From Casuarina equisetifolia (taxonomy: Eukaryota > Streptophyta > Magnoliopsida > Fagales > Casuarinaceae), in contig CM052359.1 in NCBI GenBank assembly GCA_028551475.1, forward strand, positions 11,781,583 to 11,845,582: a DNA stretch of 64,000 nt, read 5' to 3'. How positions within the stretch are numbered: the first letter of the stretch is position 1; each line of letters starts with the position of its first letter. The notes under the pieces were generated by a model, which did not search any database, was not told the origin of the DNA, and was given only the letters and a program-made list of their open reading frames with translations. A program made the translations under genes and the position numbers. Of this stretch, positions 34,858-46,321 are shown one piece after another.

Positions 34858-37800
34858 TTATGCGTAGTAATTCAAACTTGCTTTCTTCTTTGCCTGAACC
34901 TGAATGATGCCCTCATTGAAGTCTTCATGATTCACCTGAAATCGCCAAAATCAACACTATGATTAGAACCTCCAACCGTGGCAACTCAAAAGGGGGATGA
35001 TTAAAAAAATAAAAATAAAAATAAATGCTCGATGGCCTCTAAGACAACCAAAAGAATGTGTCCTGGATCCCAATCGCTCTAGTTCTAGGGAGGCCAAGTT
35101 ATGCTAGTAAAATATAACTTAATGTTTGAAACGATTTAAATTGGCCAAATGGGGAAAGATTGCAAGATGAAGGAAGCGCTCACCTCCGTTGCATCACGGC
35201 GAAGAGCTAGCATGCCAGCCTCAACACAAACAGCTTTTAGTTGAGCCCCATTGAAGTCATCTGTAGACCGAGCCAATTCTTCAAAATTTACATCTGGATG
35301 AACGTTCATCTTCCTCGAGTGGATCTAACACATCATGCAAAATAATATAATGAGAATCCTGCACAAATCAATGTCTAAATACACAAAATCATCACGAGCA
35401 ATCCTGAAAATGAACCTGCAAGATACGAGCTCTTGCTTCTTCACTGGGATGTGGAAACTCAATTTTACGATCTAATCGGCCAGAACGCATAAGGGCAGGA
35501 TCCAAGATGTCGGCACGATTTGTTGCTGCTATCACCTAATAGTTGCATTTGAAAATTAGGAAATCATTGGTCCAAATACACAATAATCATGTTAAGTGCC
35601 ACTTCGTGTTACTTATCATCTGTGGCACTGAACTTACACTTTAGACTGTCACTTAGTCCCACATTAAAGTTAAGAAAGACCTTAATACCACAAATTCCAT
35701 AAACCCCAACATTACAATTCAGCCAAATTCAACACTTTACAGGTGGCTCAAGATGGCAACCACAAAATGAAACTAAATAAATTATTTTTAAAAAATCATA
35801 AAAGGATAGCAAAGAGAAACCTTAATCCGGTCATCACTGCTAAAGCCATCAAGCTGATTGAGTAACTCCAACATTGTCCGCTGCACCTCCCTATCTCCAC
35901 TCACTTCACTGCAATCAATAGCAATGCACTTTAGTCATAAGAGTTCTTAATTAATAAACTAAGTGCTCCAAACCTGAACAAACAGCACTAGGGTTCAGAA
36001 ACAAATATCAATCAGGGGAAAAGTAATAATGCATTGCAGAAATAAGGTATAACGTACCTATCAAACCGTTTTGTGCCAATAGCATCAATTTCGTCAATGA
36101 AAATGATACAAGGGGACTTCTCTTTTGCTAGCTGAAAGGCATCACGAACAAGTTTTGCTCCATCCCCAATGAACATCTTCAGACAGATCAAGTTCAGTCA
36201 CTTCATGAGAGCAGTTTAGAAGACAGGTTCCATGCTTATCATATTATAACAATGGATATGGTACACAAAGAGTTGAATTTTTTCATCTAGGAATACAGAC
36301 TTTAAGTACTGGCAGAAAAGAACAGGACTGCATATGTGCACAATAAGATGATGGTAAGATCTGGACAGAGTCTAAATGTCCACATATATGCATCATAGTT
36401 AGATGATAAGCCAAAAAGGTGAATGAAGATCAAAATCTAATAGATGATAATCAAAGACAACCCAATTAATCATAAGTAATCAGCCATAAGGGTGCAGAAG
36501 TAAACAGAAAAAAATGTCTCCTACCTGGACTAGCTGTGGCCCTGCCAACTTAAGAAAAGTGGCATTGGTTTGTGCTGCACAAGCACGGGCCATTAAAGTC
36601 TTCCCTGTTCCCGGAGGTCCATACAAGAGCACTCCCTTTGGTGGACGAATTCCTAATTTCTGAAATCGCTCTTTGTGTGTCATGGGCAAGACAATGGCCT
36701 CAACTAATTCTTGGATCTGTACAACAATATCCAATTCAAGTCACAATGAATTAATATATGGAACACAACCATATAAACAAGGAATTATCCACAATCATGC
36801 TGAGAATCAGAAACTTGCCTGTTTCTCTAGCCCTCCAATGTCATTATAGTCTTCAGTTGGTTTTTCATCAACCTCCATAGCTTTAACTCGAGAATCATAC
36901 TCAGATGGTAGAGTATCCAAGATCAAGTAACTATCTTTGTTCACCCCAACCAAATCACCAGGCTTTAGTTTATCCGGGTCAACAAGCCCAACAACAGGAA
37001 GAAAGATAGTCTGCAGTCAAGTGGAATACAGATTATTACTTTTCAAATTGCGAAACCAAGATGAAAGAACTTTTATCCTTTTCTTCTCAAAGTTCAACAG
37101 GCAACAAAGGCTAATTTTCATATAGATCCAAATTCCTGCTTAGAAGGTAAACCAATCTTACACTTCTCCTGAAAGAAAACGACACAACAAACCCCATAAT
37201 GTGCACCCATTTTTTCTCTTTCTGTTAAAAAGGGGGAGGCGGGTTGGATTGTTCAGGAATTCTTACTCTTTATTCACGCATTTTGGCTTATGTAAACCAC
37301 AACAGCCCAGATAATGGTCCCTAATGGTTAAGAACATACGTTGCATGCATTAAGCTAATTATCAAGCCTCATTTCAACTCAAGATGGACAGGGATTTGCA
37401 CATGCTCCCAAACACATCATTGTATTTTAATCAAACTGACAACCTAACTTGTTAAAAAATTAAAAGAGGAATAAGTAGAAACATCAGCGATATTTAGACA
37501 TACAACCTGCTTCAGGAAAATCCAAGATTAAGACTACACAAATGTCTAACATTGTGCAGAAGGTACCACTTTACTAGTACTACTAACAAGTATTACAGCA
37601 CCAATAATAAAAGTAGGATACATGGCTCAAGATCTGCTAAGAAAACTGTTGGGCAGAAATAAACTTTCAAGTATTCCAGTGATGCCATGAAAAGTTATTC
37701 CAGATACCAAGAAAAGAAAGGGAAAGTACCATTATCAGCAAAAGAAAACACTTACTGGTTATTGTCATTCAAGGTATTTAGCAAAATAAGCTCCATAACT

Positions 37801-39462
37801 GGAAGCTTTACAAAAGAAAACACTAGAAGACTGCTTAATTAGCATTTAGCAAAAGAAAAAGAATCAAAAATTTCAAACAAAGATAAAGAAGTGTCCAAAT
37901 TCATATCAACTCCACCAGTAAAATAGAACTAGTATATAATAGCTCACCTGGCGGGTGGATGTTTTTAGCACAACACATTTTCCCTTCCTTTGTGAGTCAA
38001 GGTCAATATTCGCACCATCTTCCTCAGCCTCATCTTCTGGGTTCATTTCCAAAATCTAAAACAAAGAGCAAACATGTAATAATGACTTGAGTACAAACCC
38101 CAGCTCCCCATATGGATCCTAGTTCAGCAGCAGCTTGAAAGATTATGCATGGGATAACTAAATCAAGTCAAATGTCATGTTTGTGTATAAATTATTGCAC
38201 AATATCCTCTAGATACCATCAAAGAGTCCCCATATTCGGAGATGTTAGTATACAGTATCACATTTAAAAGCGAAATTCAGACTAAGATCAATAGATTTGT
38301 GATATTGATTAACAAGAAGTGGACGTCCAACAACTGTTAGAGGTTCAGAACCACTCCACTCAATCGGATGGTCTTGTACATTCTTTAGAAGTTAAAAACA
38401 ATGGGAATATTTCAGTTCATCCTAGCTGGATCCAAGATGTGAATAAATTCTTCCATTTGCAAATTCCTCAGCCTCTTCATCATTATTGCTCGGAAGTGTC
38501 TCTCATGGAATTCCTTTAATTGATATATGGCTTTATTATTACTTGAGTGAGATTCTACACATCTTCTCAGTAAATTTCATTTGTATTGGATCCGAGCTCA
38601 AAATCATCTTCTTCTCTACCATAGCCATACTTCTGATATCAAAATAGCACCAATGTGTACAAAAATTATAAGGCAAAAAAAAAAAAAACCTTCTTGTACC
38701 CAATACTCAAGGGTCAAAAAGATATGCCATACTTCCATAAGGAATCAAATAAATTCTTCAAACCCAAAGACAGAGATAAGATAAAAAGAACATAGAACGG
38801 GGAAAAGAGTGGAAGAGCACAATAATTTACCTCAACAATGTTACCAACCAAGTAGGGCAACTGCTTATTGAGCTTAATTTTCTCCTGATTCTCCTTTATC
38901 TTCTCCTTGTACGAATCCAACTCTAAATTTGTTCTTTGCAACTCCTCCTTCAAAATCGACACAATTCGCTTCATTAAACATTCGCAGAGAACAGAAACCA
39001 AAAGTGGCTTTGCAATTAACAATAAGGAAATTAAAAACCTGAGAATTCATACACTATCAGCAAGGATCGCAGAAATATTCTGAAAACAAGTAAAAAAATT
39101 CCGCACATCGTTGCATTGAGATAAGAAATGAAAAGAAACAGAAAAACACTTACAGCCACTTTCTTAATAAATCGGTAATGTAAAATACAAAATTTTCATG
39201 CTAAGTCATAAGAAATAGAAAGAAAATCAACCTGAACACTTAGAGAGATTCATGGAAACCCTAACGCGCTCTTTCAAAGACATATAAAACATATGTATAT
39301 ATAAATGGGGGACAGATATAGAGAGAGCGAGAGAGAAAATAGTACCTTGAGGATGCGGATCTCGTTGTCGAGAAGACGAGAGGCTCGGACGATTTCGTCC
39401 GTCGTCATGGATGCTAGCTCGTTATCATCAAGGCTCGTATCTTCCACCATAGCTGTAGCCAT
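34858..39462 (-). CDS. RPT5A: 26S proteasome regulatory subunit 6A, AAA-ATPase RPT5, 10 exons
   Basis: Exons (minus): 39,346-39,462; 38,831-38,947; 37,948-38,055; 36,819-37,010; 36,525-36,716; 36,058-36,176; 35,821-35,908; 35,416-35,535; 35,184-35,324; 34,858-34,935. Total 1272 bases, 423 residues, one less than Arabidopsis RPT5A as I recall it. Domains in order: N-terminal coiled coil ([14 protein letters not shown] onward), OB ring ([15 protein letters not shown]), Walker A GPPGTGKT (about 36,600-36,622), Walker B IIFIDEID, the [20 protein letters not shown] second region of homology with arginine fingers, and a C-terminus NYYA that acts as the HbYX-type tail docking the 20S alpha ring. It unfolds and translocates substrates in the 19S base. 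Intron 4 has a GC donor (CAG|GCAAGT); all others are GT-AG. The gene appears intact. Confidence 0.97.
36811..36822 (-). other. GC donor splice site of RPT5 intron 4
   Basis: On the minus strand the exon ends GAGAAACAG at 36,819 and the intron begins GCAAGTTTC. The acceptor is at 36,717 (TGTACAG|ATCCAAG). Using GC here is the only way to join IGGLEKQ to IQELVEAI in frame. The strong remaining consensus (CAG|GCAAGT) is typical of GC-AG introns handled by the U2 spliceosome. Confidence 0.85.
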
Positions 39463-40556
39463 CGGAATTTTATTTCACGTACACAAATTCGAAGAAGAAG
39501 GGAGACAACGAGAGAGCCAGAGAGCCAGAGATGAAAAGCAAACAACCGATTTTCCTACTTTTGCTTACTACTTATTCCCCAAGCTTTGCTTGTGGTTTCT
39601 TCTTCTTCTCTTTGCTTCCGCCCCTTTATTTTCTCTATTCCCATGGGGTCTAGGCCATCCGAATGGGTGCGGGCCTCATGGGCTTGTCTTATATTTGGGC
39701 TTTCACCCCATTTAAAATGGAAGGCCATCAACGTGAATGATGAATGTTTAGGGGACGAATCATCACGCACCCTTCTTTTGGAAACTCGACGAGTTGGATT
39801 TAAGATGACATGGAGTATACTAATCAAATCGTCTTTGAATATAACAAGAAGGGTACCCCTAGCTCATACTTGGAGGAAAGAACCCTAACGGCGTATTGAG
39901 AACGTCAGCAATGGATAATGGGATCTCATTTTATTACATGAGTTGGATTTGAGATGGTTTTATCATTCTGGACTGAAATTCTCCTAAAGCTTAGTAAAAG
40001 GAGCACTTCCCTTGGCCGAAAGAGATGGAGAGAAAGAGAGAACTTACATAAGAATTAAGAGCCGGACATGCAAAAGGTTCACTCTGATACAATGGCTGCA
40101 AGCATGTCGCAGCTATAGGCAACACACTGCAGTTAGAAAGTTTCATTAAGTCATTCTGAATGTTGATTTCAGAGACTGTAGAACACGGCTTGGAGCTAAA
40201 TTGCAATCTGCATTAATAACCAACCATGTTTCCTCCAATTTGGGAGACCTGAAGCCTAAAGGGTCGAGGGATTAGTGTAAGCTAGTTATTGATCATCTTT
40301 GTTTTCTTACAACTGCTGCCTTTCTCTTTACTGACTCTTTGTCAAAACTCAGGATTAAAGAAGCCTCCAACTTTGCAGTCAAATATTTAAAATGAATATA
40401 TCCATTTGGTTTGCTTGCCATTCCTGACAATATATAAGGGTACTGGGGCTGACAATTAAGCTCGCAACAACTGCGACAACGATTTCAATAGAAATCAAAG
40501 ACAAGAATAAGCAACCACAGTTCAGTACGGTGGTCAACAGCCCTCAACATTAGCTT
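39463..40556. promoter_or_regulatory. RPT5 upstream region with paired TGGGC motifs
   Basis: This spacer is the RPT5 promoter and the 3' flank of the HGSNAT-like gene. Two TGGGC cores, 17 bases apart (39,679-39,683 and 39,696-39,700), lie about 220-240 bases upstream of the RPT5 ATG. TGGGC is the core of the proteasome stress element bound by NAC53/NAC78-type factors in Arabidopsis and also of site II elements, so the assignment is an inference from motif and neighbour. Nothing else recognised in the remaining spacer. Confidence 0.4.
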
Positions 40557-43500
40557 TCACAGTTTCCAGTATATGCCCAGTCTATGGCAAATGCCTGCAA
40601 CGACAGCCCAAAAGAGTATCTCTGCAAAGATGACGTATAGCAGAAGGCCTACTCTCCGGGAATGCCAAACCCCAACGAAAATGTGTTTTTGAATCCAATA
40701 TACCTGTCACAGTTTAACACCCAGGAAAGATGTATTATTACAAACTACGAAAGAATATTGTGAAATAAGAAACAACGAGGAGCATGACATTGATCAAAGG
40801 TCAGTTGAGGTTTAGAAAGTAAAAAGTCTAGGTTGAGTGTTGTGATGACTGAACTGGTGGCATCCACCTAGACAATTCATGTTCATCAAATAATCAAGAT
40901 AGCTCAGCTATATGCAATAAGCAAAACCATTGATACAAATTAGGTTGAATCCACAATATGAAAAGGGAATACTTATATGAGTACATTGAAGCAAGGAAGA
41001 GAACAGAAGAAAAAACAAAAATAAAAGAGAGCCAGGGAACAAATACACAGCTGTAAAATTGAGAAATAGAAAGTCTCTCTCCAGCAGACTTTTGACAAGT
41101 TCTGCATGTTGCTAACATGTTTCTGACCTTTGCAAGTTTGTGACTTTATGAAAGAAAGATCTAACTGCAGTTTGGGAATTGAAAGGAACTGAGACTTTGT
41201 GACAAAAAACGAGGAAAAAAAAATTCCTAAACACAGTCTAGAAACATGTTGCAAATCTGCGCTCGTGTCCAGCCTGAAAACAATCATGCATAAAGATACC
41301 AAATTATGGTTGTTTAAATCTTGAAAGCACCTCACATACATTTACTCCGGTCAATAGATAGATAGAAAAGCAGAATCACCTATATCCCCCCATCATTGGC
41401 AGTTGGGGAAAGGATCTGTATCATTTTAGACTCCATTATTTGAACATTCTAGGATGTTTTTATAGAGATAAAATGTGCAATAGGATGACCACATACCAGG
41501 GTATTGTGGGGGTCATCATAGTACCACCCATTAATGAATCCTGCAAAGATGCCTTCAGCTGCCATGACATAGACAAGCATAGCGTTCATTCCAATCCATT
41601 CCAATGGCAAAAAGAGATACTGAAAACCGCAAATATCAACCTGGTATTGAGCAGAAAATTAGATAGTAGTTGATATCATCTCAGTGAACCTCACTTACCA
41701 AAAGAATTGTTTTAACTAAGCCTTCATTCCATCAACATGGATCCATGCTCATAAAGATATATAGTAACGATCCTAATGGAAAGGAAAAATTAAAATTACA
41801 TGACAAAATAATACCAAAATGTAGAAAGCTGCAATGACCAAAGCTGCTGCTCCAGATGTTACGCAAACATAGCTAAGTGTGTACAGCTGCTTATTTAGAG
41901 GAATAGCTGCATTGGCGAAAGAATTATAAAATGGGCATATTACATAATACACAAAGTTTCACAAACGTAACATTCGATTCACACCGTGAGTGAAATGAAG
42001 GACGATTCCAGAAATGAGGAGGACAAAACCCATTAGAATCCAGTGCTTCAGTCTAGCTTGATGACCCTGAAATAATTGAAAGAAATCAGTTAAGTGATCA
42101 GGTCTTCATATAAGGTGGGTATTAATCACATGAAATCCTAGGTCTGACCTTAAAATGTACAAGTACATGACCAAAATGCACTCCAATGATGGTGGAGAGA
42201 ATAGCTGATATTGAGCTGCAATTAGATAAATATTAACACAGAAAAGTTGTAAGACATGAATAAGCTACTCTAATTGGGTGGCTGAGAGGGACAGCTTGAC
42301 TCTGTCCAATGATTAGCAATTAGATAAGAAAAGCCATCTTCTCTAACTTACTTCTACAGACTGCTAAGTACAAGTAATTATCGAGCTGTGAAGAAATAGT
42401 GTTCAATTAGTCTTATTGTTTTTTTCATTCTTACCATTTTCATTCCCAGACTATAAACTTTGGGACTGAAAACCACTAGATAGACCAAAGTTACAATTTC
42501 GTAGACCAAAGTTACAATTTCGTGGTGCAATGGGGTGAATCTGCCCAAGGAATTTCACAATCTCCATTTATTAAATTTGTACCTAATGCAAAGCTTAGTG
42601 GTTTCCATTATGTGGAATCCTCATCGGGAAGCACTAGATTATTCAGCAAAATCTAAAAGTAGTTGCCCAGAGATAAGAATCTAGCATCAAGCACTGTTCA
42701 TCAAACTGCTACTAATTAGTTTTGATGTTAACAGACCTTAAAATTCCTTCCGGTTCAAAAGGGGCATAGCACCATGAAGGAGCATCACTTCGGAGCGGCC
42801 CCTCATACGGGGAAATCTCAGTGCAAGCCTGCAGAACGTAGTTAAAATAAATACCAAAAAGCCACTGTCTTTAAATTAGTGATCTCAAATGCATAAAAAT
42901 ATAAGTAAAATAGAAAATAGATAGACACTTTAGATCTCCTCCAAGCTGGATGGTGATACATGTGTGCAAGTCCTAGCACAGATCTGTCTATATGTCCGAC
43001 TGCATTACAAGGAGGATCAAGTTTTCCTCTCTTCCCACAGATCACCTAAAATTATCAGAGCATACACGTTAATAGAAAATCCAAGTATTTTTTCTCCCCA
43101 CAAACTTTTTGAACATCGTAAATAGTTCATCTAAATAGAGCAGAACCCTTCCCTGGATAGATTTAGTCTCTTAAAAAGGTCGATGCATCCTTTACCATAA
43201 TCAATCCTAATTATAAAAGTCTTAAGCCTTTTCCAAGTGTAGTCATTTTGTGCTATGCAAATCAGGAAATTAGGATTCACATTTCCCCTTCCATGTCCAA
43301 GTACTCCCAAATGAACGATCGGTGCCCAAGTCTAAGATTAATCAGTTACAAAACAAAATATTTATGTCATACCAGATACAAAAGATCACAGCCAAGTATG
43401 AGAGAAAAAGGAGTCGGAAGCTTACTGTAAACTCAACGGTATTATTTCCATTTTGAACAGTGAACTTCCAATCAGGGACGTAAGTCCCATAAAGGACAGC

Positions 43501-45394
43501 CAAGTAAACAACAAGTACACATGCTCCCACCAGCCTGAAAATTTTGGCGAGCAGAGAAAGTCTTTGATAGTAGTTCTACTAACAAATTTTCACCAAGAAT
43601 CACAATATCACACACTTTCACAAACTTACCAATGCCAAAAGTACAACTTGAATACAGAGAACCAGCTTGATGCTAGGTCCTTGGCTTGAGCACTTCTTGA
43701 AAAGATCTCCACCAGCGCCACTATGAAATATGCAAGAGCAATTCTCTAGAAGGGGTGAAAAGCATTAGCACGTGAATTCATTCCTTTTTGGACTAGGATC
43801 TGTGACCAATATCAAGACTACCTGCAGAATGCCACACCACCTTATCTTTTTCATGTCGACACCATATGTCAGCTTGTCGGGAGCATGTGAAAAGCCTCCT
43901 TCAAATTGTTAAAGCCCAAGTTAACATCTAAGTGATTCTGAGGTCAATTTCTTTCCTCTCTGATGTACAAGAAATTATTGCCATTTATTCTTTTCTGAAG
44001 ATATTTGAATCAAATATCGTTTGTTTCATCTGGGCTCGCTTGCTCAATGAGTGACTTTTGAAGACTCATGAACAGTTAGGGACGGCACTGTTTCCGTAAG
44101 TGATTATGGATTGTTTTAATCCCACTAATCATGCAATTATCAAGGGGTAAGATATGGACATTCGAGAAGAATATTTATTAAATGCAATAGTTCTCTTCCT
44201 CTCCCCCCCCCCGCCCCTCCCCTTTCCCCCCTTTCTGTATGTTTTCTTTTGGAAAAATTAGTAATCAATTGTATACGAGGAACTGTTTACTTGAGTGATA
44301 ATGTTTTAACTGAATTCTATGCAGGAAAAGAGAGCTTCCCTTAAACCAGCCATCAATTTTTTTTTTTAATCAAATTGAAAATGAACCAAAAACTGACCTT
44401 GCAAAAGAAGACCCCAAAAGAGAAGCTTCAGGGTCCTAAGAATCACCTTTGTGGTAGCCTCAAGCCGGCTTGGTATTCTCTACACGAAAAAACATAAACA
44501 AACAAATTGCATAAAACTAACAACATTCCAAACGGGACAAACTTCTTTTAAAGTTGGATGGAAACAGTACAAAACCAACCTTGAGAGCAAGCGCAATGGC
44601 CATCCCCACAATGAACAGAAAAAATGGCATCACAAAGTCAGCAAGATTGCAACCATTCCATGGTGCGTGCCCAATCATAGGCCACTCTCCTCCGGCATCA
44701 TCGACCAAAACCATCAACTACGAATGAACATGACATGCAAGATTAAAGCAAAGTAGAAAATAATTCTAATAATGATGGTTCAACCACTTTCTAAATGGTC
44801 CATAATAAACAAAAAATTAGTTGATCAAAACATAAAGCCCAAATATTAGAGTTCACATATTGACACTAAAATTCATCCAAATATGTCCAGCTACACCCAT
44901 ACGCATAACATCCTGCCAGCATCATAGTCTTCGTGGTACAATCAACATTGGCTATGTGTATGTTTTAAGAAAAGGGAAAGAAGAAAAAAATAAGCACTTA
45001 CACGACGATGAACATGCATGCATCCAATACCATTATTTTTCTTTTTTGAAAATTTTAACAAGGAAAAAAAAAAAAACTACATGCACTGAACTATTGAAAC
45101 AAAGGGGTCAAAAAAAAAAAACATCAGAAGAAGGGGTCAAGAGATTGAATTAGAATATACGGGGATATCTACTTCTTCACTCACTCATTCAATTCATAAA
45201 AATTTTAAAAAAATTATATATATATACGGGACAGTTTAAAAATACTGCTTTGATTAGATATATACCGCAACAGTGAGGCCTCGGAAGATATCCAGGGAAG
45301 CAACGCGCTTTGTTTTCGACGGCTTTTGGTCCGAGACATCGGGCTCCGGCATATTCAGCACGTTGTGAGTCGTATCGGCCTTGATTTCCGCCAT
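40557..45394 (-). CDS. HGSNAT-like transmembrane acetyltransferase, 13 exons, frameshift in exon 11
   Basis: Exons (minus): 45,266-45,394; 44,580-44,717; 44,398-44,479; 43,822-43,898; 43,630-43,745; 43,426-43,534; 42,929-43,045; 42,737-42,828; 42,149-42,215; 41,985-42,066; 41,815-41,908; 41,497-41,640; 40,557-40,703. It resembles heparan-alpha-glucosaminide N-acetyltransferase (DUF1624/DUF5009), a polytopic membrane protein that moves acetyl groups across lysosomal-type membranes in animals; the plant substrate is unknown. Landmarks: SLDIFRGLTV, GHAPWNGCNLADFVMPFF (histidine equivalent to the animal catalytic one), several hydrophobic helices, and the C-terminus RLGIYWKL. Exon 11 is 94 bases where phase demands 92: GT x4 at about 41,876-41,884 instead of x3. 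The frame then reaches TAA within a few codons, losing the last three helices. Otherwise the protein would be about 463 residues. Confidence 0.9.
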
Positions 45395-46321
45395 TTGATT
45401 CGGGTCTCTGAGAACGCAACGAGCAAGATGAACTCACTCCCACAGTTGTTGCTGAAGGAAAGATGGTCTAAGACACAATCAAAGCCTTGTCAGACAAACC
45501 AGTGACTATGGATAAGCGTCCGACGCTTTTGTCCTCTTCAATGGAAACGACATAACTAAAACAAAAGTAATTATTTTCCAAATCTTCAGAGCAATAATTT
45601 TATCGTTTTATGATTATTTTTCTTCAGAATTGTCAAAACAGTTGTTTGAAAAAATGGCTGCTAGTTGATTTCCTCACATGCTTTAAAGATCTACTGACGT
45701 GAACACCAAATGAAACTGAGTTTGTGCCTTGCATGCATAATCTGTCACATGGTTATACATGATCTCCAGGAAGACAATATCAGATATATTTATCAGAGAG
45801 AAATTTCTATAAGATAATTTCTGACCGTAGATACGTCCTTGAGTTAAGTGCCAAATTATTGGGATCAGAGTACAGGGAAAATATAATAAAATATGTGCTA
45901 CAAGTAAAGATTCCAGGACCTTTGACCTTGATGCCAACTTCGTTGAGAGAGAGACCTTTGACCTTCTTTCTACTAGAAAAGGACACAAGCAGGGAGACAT
46001 TGACATTAAATTGTTTCTGAAACCATATTTATCATCTATGTAAATTTGTTACGAATTTGTATGCAGGCCTCCATGATAAACAGAACCTCAATGAAGGAAT
46101 TTATAATTTCCTTGTTTGAATGATCTTTTCATTCAAGGGAGCAAATAAGGTAGAGGCTATTTACAACTGTTCCTTGCGAACAGTATTCTCAATATCAAAC
46201 ACTGTTTCAACAAAGGAAAAGTCTTTTTTTCTTTTTTCTTTTTTTCCTTCTGTTGCTTAACACACATCTTAACTCATTAAAGGGACAGCATCTTTCCATT
46301 TGCAGCACCTTAAAAATAGCG
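45395..46321. other. HGSNAT-like promoter and spacer to the LSM4 remnant
   Basis: No ORF with a family match. It contains the upstream region of the HGSNAT-like gene and the former 3' flank of LSM4. Confidence 0.4.

Noticed and set aside
39305..39715. A 136-codon plus-strand ORF
   Set aside because: Antisense to RPT5 exon 1 and its promoter, low-complexity RE-rich start, no similarity to known proteins.
44200..44240. Poly-C tract as a possible structural element
   Set aside because: It sits in an intron of the HGSNAT-like gene and looks like an ordinary homopolymer expansion; no further support.
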